Source: Clostridia bacterium (GTDB lineage Bacteria; Bacillota_A; Clostridia; Peptostreptococcales; JAAYPU01). Taken from it: a stretch of 8,592 bases of DNA. Where the stretch lies: positions 1 to 8,592 of the forward strand of contig JAKSCF010000701.1 in the NCBI GenBank assembly GCA_022360735.1. The letters run 5' to 3'. Positions 6,419 through 8,592 of this stretch are shown in pieces. Within the stretch, counting starts at the first letter, position 1, and each line of letters opens with the position of its first letter. The translations under genes were made by a program, and so were the position numbers. The notes beneath the pieces are model-generated. The model searched no databases, was not told the DNA's origin, and saw only the letters and a list, made by a program, of their open reading frames with translations.

Positions 6419-7903
6419 TTACATTACAAAACCAGTAATCAAGAATCCAATGCCTGCAATAGCCGCAGCAATCAATCCGAAGGGTGCTTGAGTTAAGGCA
6501 TGTTTAAAGTTGTTACAACCACAAGCTGCGGATGTTAAAATAGTTGCATCTGAGTAGAAACAGATATGACTACCAAATACACCTGCAGAAGTAACAGCAC
6601 CAATAACGATTGCAGGATTAACATCCATTGCAGCCGCCAGCGGTAATACGATAGGAATTGCAACGATGTACATTCCCCAGCTAAGGCCCATGATAAACTC
6701 AGTGATACCAAAGACTAAGAATACTGTAAATGGGAGCATTTGTGGGGATACATTTGCCATAGCCAAATCAATAACGTATTGAATAAAGCCTACTTCCGCT
6801 GAAGCACTTCCGAAGGAATACGCAAGAACAACCATTATCAATGGCATCAACATGTTTTTGATGCCGTCCATTACAGCATCGGCAAATTCTTCAGGATCAA
6901 TAAGTTTTTGTGGGATATAAAGAATAAACATAAATACGACAGTAGCTAAAACACCCATCTGTAAGTCAAGGCTCATTATACCGCCGCCCAGATAAATAGA
7001 CGCTGCTACCATGAATATAATAGGTAAGAAGAAGTTCCAAACGTTAGCGTTTTCATGTGCTTCTATTTCTTTACCACCCCTGATGTCAATTTTCTCAGAA
7101 CCTTCAGGTGCTAAAACGCCGGTTTCTTGAGCTCTTTTTTCTGCTGCCTTCATTGGGCCCAATATAGGAATAATACCAATGACAACCAATGGAACAATAA
7201 GAGCTGCAACCCAACCATAGAAATTGAATGGAATAGAACGAATGAACCATCCAAGGCCTTCGCCGTCAGCAGCTAGTCCATTTTGCTCAAGTAAGCTTCC
7301 GATAAAAGCTGCCCAAGTAGATACTGGAAGTAATACACAAACTGGAGCTGCTGTAGAGTCAGTGATATATGAAAGAAATTCTCTAGATACTTTATAACGG
7401 TCGGTTACCGGCGCCATACAAGATCCAACGGTTAGAGAATTAAGATAGTCATCAATAAAAATAACACATCCGAGAATCCAAGTCCAAATAAGAGCACTTT
7501 TCTTAGTTTTTGCTCTTTTAGCAACCCACTCGCCAAAAGCGAATGCACCACCGGATTTTTCGATCAGAGCAATAATACTGCCCATTAAACCACAGACGAT
7601 GAATAACCAGGCAACGTCACCATCCATCATGGTTTCCAGCAACATATCATTAAATGGGAAAATGAAGTCTAATTTGTATACTGCCACATAACCTAAAATA
7701 GATGAAACAAAAAGTGCTTCAAGTATTCTTTTGGTATAGAATACATATCCCAACAAAAAAGCTGCTGGTATCATTGTTAAAGCGCCGAAATCGGCAGGAT
7801 CGGCCGGGAAAACCAAAATAACAATAACGAAAATAAAAACAACAATAACAAAAAAAATTGCGTGTTGTTTAAAGTTTTCTTTGTTGGCTTCTAAAGTTGA
7901 CAT
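6419..7903 (-). CDS. nhaC: NhaC-family Na+/H+ antiporter-type transporter
   Basis: The 494-residue integral membrane protein has about 11-12 hydrophobic segments, the first at residues 14-33. Family motifs include FIDDYLNSLTVGS (149-161), APVTDRYKVSREFLSYITDSTAAPVCVLLPVSTW in part (164-197), and GVFGSHICFYSDATILTSAACGC in part (441-462), the last matching the NhaC signature around a membrane-embedded SDxT. NhaC-family members exchange Na+ and H+, but some paralogues move organic or amino acids with Na+ (for example malate/lactate). Divergence from a GabT-like gene with a matching promoter type suggests transport of the same amino acid, by inference. ATG 7903 has GAGGAGG 6 bases upstream; a TTG at 7918 in frame overlaps that ribosome site and is not the start. 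Transcription is probably sigma-54 dependent. Substrate not provable here. Confidence 0.9.
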   Translation of the reverse strand: MSTLEANKENFKQHAIFFVIVVFIFVIVILVFPADPADFGALTMIPAAFLLGYVFYTKRILEALFVSSILGYVAVYKLDFIFPFNDMLLETMMDGDVAWLFIVCGLMGSIIALIEKSGGAFAFGEWVAKRAKTKKSALIWTWILGCVIFIDDYLNSLTVGSCMAPVTDRYKVSREFLSYITDSTAAPVCVLLPVSTWAAFIGSLLEQNGLAADGEGLGWFIRSIPFNFYGWVAALIVPLVVIGIIPILGPMKAAEKRAQETGVLAPEGSEKIDIRGGKEIEAHENANVWNFFLPIIFMVAASIYLGGGIMSLDLQMGVLATVVFMFILYIPQKLIDPEEFADAVMDGIKNMLMPLIMVVLAYSFGSASAEVGFIQYVIDLAMANVSPQMLPFTVFLVFGITEFIMGLSWGMYIVAIPIVLPLAAAMDVNPAIVIGAVTSAGVFGSHICFYSDATILTSAACGCNNFKHALTQAPFGLIAAAIAGIGFLITGFVM

Positions 7904-7922
7904 AGTTAACCTCCTCAAAAAT

Positions 7923-7958
7923 AGATATGAATTTTAAATAAAATATCTGCCCTCCTTT
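7923..7958 (-). promoter_or_regulatory. Leader hairpin and unused ribosome site before nhaC
   Basis: On the minus strand the leader of about 86 bases contains a strong AAAGGAGGG (complement of 7950-7958) with no start codon at working distance. Immediately downstream is an AT-rich hairpin pairing 7943-7948 with 7923-7928 and 7939-7942 with 7933-7936. The working GAGGAGG lies beyond it at 7910-7916. The first site may be a ribosome standby site or chance. Confidence 0.3.
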
Positions 7959-7999
7959 AACTATATTTTCCATTTGTTATAAGACTCTATTGATTCAAT

Positions 8000-8015
8000 T
8001 GCAAATAATGTACCA
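8000..8015 (-). promoter_or_regulatory. Sigma-54 promoter (-24/-12) of nhaC
   Basis: On the minus strand TGGTACATTATTTGCA matches the consensus TGGCAC-N5-TTGCW with one change, and the invariant GG and GC are separated by exactly 10 bases. Transcription would start about 12 bases further, near 7989, and run into nhaC. Such promoters need an ATP-using activator like the one encoded at 1111-2907. Confidence 0.85.
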
Positions 8016-8041
8016 TTCTCTCTAAAAAAATTGAATTTGGT

Positions 8042-8053
8042 GCAAAATTTTGC
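8042..8053. promoter_or_regulatory. Palindrome GCAAAATTTTGC upstream of the nhaC promoter
   Basis: A perfect 12-bp palindrome followed directly by a small inverted repeat GCTG-GAA-CAGC (8052-8062). It lies about 30 bp upstream of the nhaC -24 element, closer than usual for a sigma-54 enhancer, so it could be an activator or repressor site, or chance. Confidence 0.35.
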
Positions 8054-8180
8054 TGGAACAGCCAAGTTTAAATCATAATAACCTTAAATTTTTTTGTCAA
8101 TTGTATGAATATTAAAAAAATAATTAATAAATTGGATAATGATAAATGCCAATCTCACATTTTAAATATCATTTGTAAGA

Positions 8181-8192
8181 CAAGAATTCTTG
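8181..8192. promoter_or_regulatory. Palindrome CAAGAATTCTTG, candidate activator site
   Basis: A perfect 12-bp palindrome near the middle of the divergent region, about 170 bp from the nhaC -24 element and about 180 bp from the gabT-like -24 element. That distance suits an upstream activator sequence shared by both sigma-54 promoters. Only one perfect copy is seen, and no binding protein can be assigned from sequence. Confidence 0.4.
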
Positions 8193-8268
8193 AATATGAA
8201 ATAGTATTATCTGAAAATTAGCTTTGTTTATTTACCGGTATAAGAACATATTGAAATAATGTGTTTGG

Positions 8269-8338
8269 TTATGAAAGGATAAAACAATTAGAATAAATAT
8301 ACCAAAAATGTTTTCATAAAATATTATATCCTTTATAA
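8269..8338. promoter_or_regulatory. Cluster of TTATGAAA-type inverted half-sites before the gabT-like promoter
   Basis: TTATGAAAGGAT (8269-8280) is inverted as TTTCATAA (8312-8319) and, with one base missing, as ATCCTTTATAA (8328-8338). The cluster lies about 35-100 bp upstream of the -24 element, within the range for an enhancer-binding protein. The AT-rich background makes chance likely enough to keep confidence low. Confidence 0.3.
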
Positions 8339-8370
8339 TTAGGCATATAGTCGAAGCCATATATTAAAAT

Positions 8371-8386
8371 AGGCATAATAATTGCA
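8371..8386 (+). promoter_or_regulatory. Sigma-54 promoter (-24/-12) of the gabT-like gene
   Basis: AGGCATAATAATTGCA keeps the invariant GG (8372-8373) and GC (8384-8385) exactly 10 bases apart, and has the full TTGCA -12 block; the -24 block is AGGCAT in place of TGGCAC. Transcription would start near 8397, giving a leader of about 52 bases before the ATG. The octamer TAGGCATA also occurs 30 bp upstream (8340-8347) without a -12 block. Confidence 0.8.
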
Positions 8387-8448
8387 TATATTTGACGATA
8401 TAAGTGAATTGAAAACCTTTACAAAAATAAAGAGAAGGAGGAATCGGA

Positions 8449-8592
8449 ATGCTAGGAAAAGCACTTCCTAAAGTAACGACACAACTTCCCGGGCCAAAAT
8501 CCAAGGAAGTCATTGACAGAAGACAAAACGCTGTACCAACAGGAGTTGGATGTAATGCACCTTGTGTGATTAAGCAGGGTGAAGGGGCTATG
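8449..8592 (+). CDS. gabT: GabT-like class III aminotransferase, N-terminal part
   Basis: Forty-eight codons are visible before the window ends. The N-terminus, with TQLPGPKSKEVIDRRQNAVP (residues 11-30) then TGVG, resembles the start of 4-aminobutyrate aminotransferases and related class III PLP enzymes, in which a PGP-S-x-x-x-RR-x-x-A-V/I-x-x-GV pattern precedes the core. Such enzymes move an amino group from 4-aminobutyrate or another omega-amino acid to 2-oxoglutarate. The PLP lysine and substrate pocket lie outside the window, so substrate is uncertain. AAGGAGG ends 7 bases before the ATG. The sigma-54 promoter upstream and the divergent transporter suggest inducible amino-acid catabolism. 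The gene continues past 8592 and is not truncated by mutation. Confidence 0.8.
   Translation, partial: MLGKALPKVTTQLPGPKSKEVIDRRQNAVPTGVGCNAPCVIKQGEGAM

Larger units (their letters stand above)
7904..8448. other. Divergent regulatory region between nhaC and the gabT-like gene
   Basis: This is a gene-free, very AT-rich stretch of about 545 bp with no supported small ORF or RNA gene. It holds the nhaC leader, two outward-facing sigma-54 promoters, two perfect 12-bp palindromes (8042-8053 and 8181-8192) and a cluster of inverted TTATGAAA/TTTCATAA-type motifs (8269-8338). The layout fits a shared control region in which one activator could serve both promoters. Confidence 0.75.

Noticed and set aside
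7904..8448. Hidden small gene or tRNA in the divergent intergenic region
   Set aside because: No ribosome site with a following open frame of useful length and no tRNA-like fold were seen; the content is promoter elements and AT-rich repeats.

Overview
The window reads as low-GC DNA from an anaerobic Gram-positive bacterium, most likely a Clostridia member (Alkaliphilus-like by general impression; genus not provable here). The grounds are strong AGGAGG ribosome sites, AT-rich intergenic regions, a clostridial-type PyrE, an [FeFe]-hydrogenase-family protein, a Rex-type operator and sigma-54 promoters.

Layout. Positions 1-44 may hold the tail of an upstream gene. Positions 86-303 form a large imperfect inverted repeat with two small hairpins in its loop. 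pyrE follows (359-937, +). Next comes a sigma-54-dependent activator with GAF-like, PAS, AAA+ and HTH domains (1111-2907, +), closed by a clear terminator. A tightly coupled three-gene operon (3160-6307, +) encodes a small thioredoxin-like [2Fe-2S] protein, an [FeFe]-hydrogenase-like protein with an extra FeS domain and a PAS domain, and a SpoIIE/PP2C-type phosphatase. A shared bidirectional terminator separates it from a convergent NhaC-family antiporter gene (6419-7903, -). A divergent intergenic region of about 545 bp then leads to the start of a GabT-like class III aminotransferase (8449 to window end, +).

The strongest system is the three-gene operon. Its promoter is a perfect sigma-A consensus (TTGACA-17-TATAAT). 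A perfect Rex-type operator (TTGTTAA-N4-TTAACAA) covers the expected transcription start, and a second, one-mismatch copy lies 140 bp upstream. The hydrogenase-like protein keeps all H-cluster cysteines but has lost two methionines near the cluster, and it carries PAS and helical output regions. This fits a redox or H2 sensor, made under NADH/NAD+ control, that signals to the co-translated phosphatase. No catalytic hydrogenase, maturase or partner kinase is in the window.

The second system is a likely sigma-54 regulon. Both nhaC and the gabT-like gene have matching -24/-12 elements with exact GG-N10-GC spacing, facing away from each other, with palindromes between them that could bind an activator. 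The sigma-54 activator about 5 kb away is a natural candidate regulator, but that link is inference. Together these genes suggest amino-acid (possibly 4-aminobutyrate) use tied to ion-coupled transport, beside a redox-sensing module.
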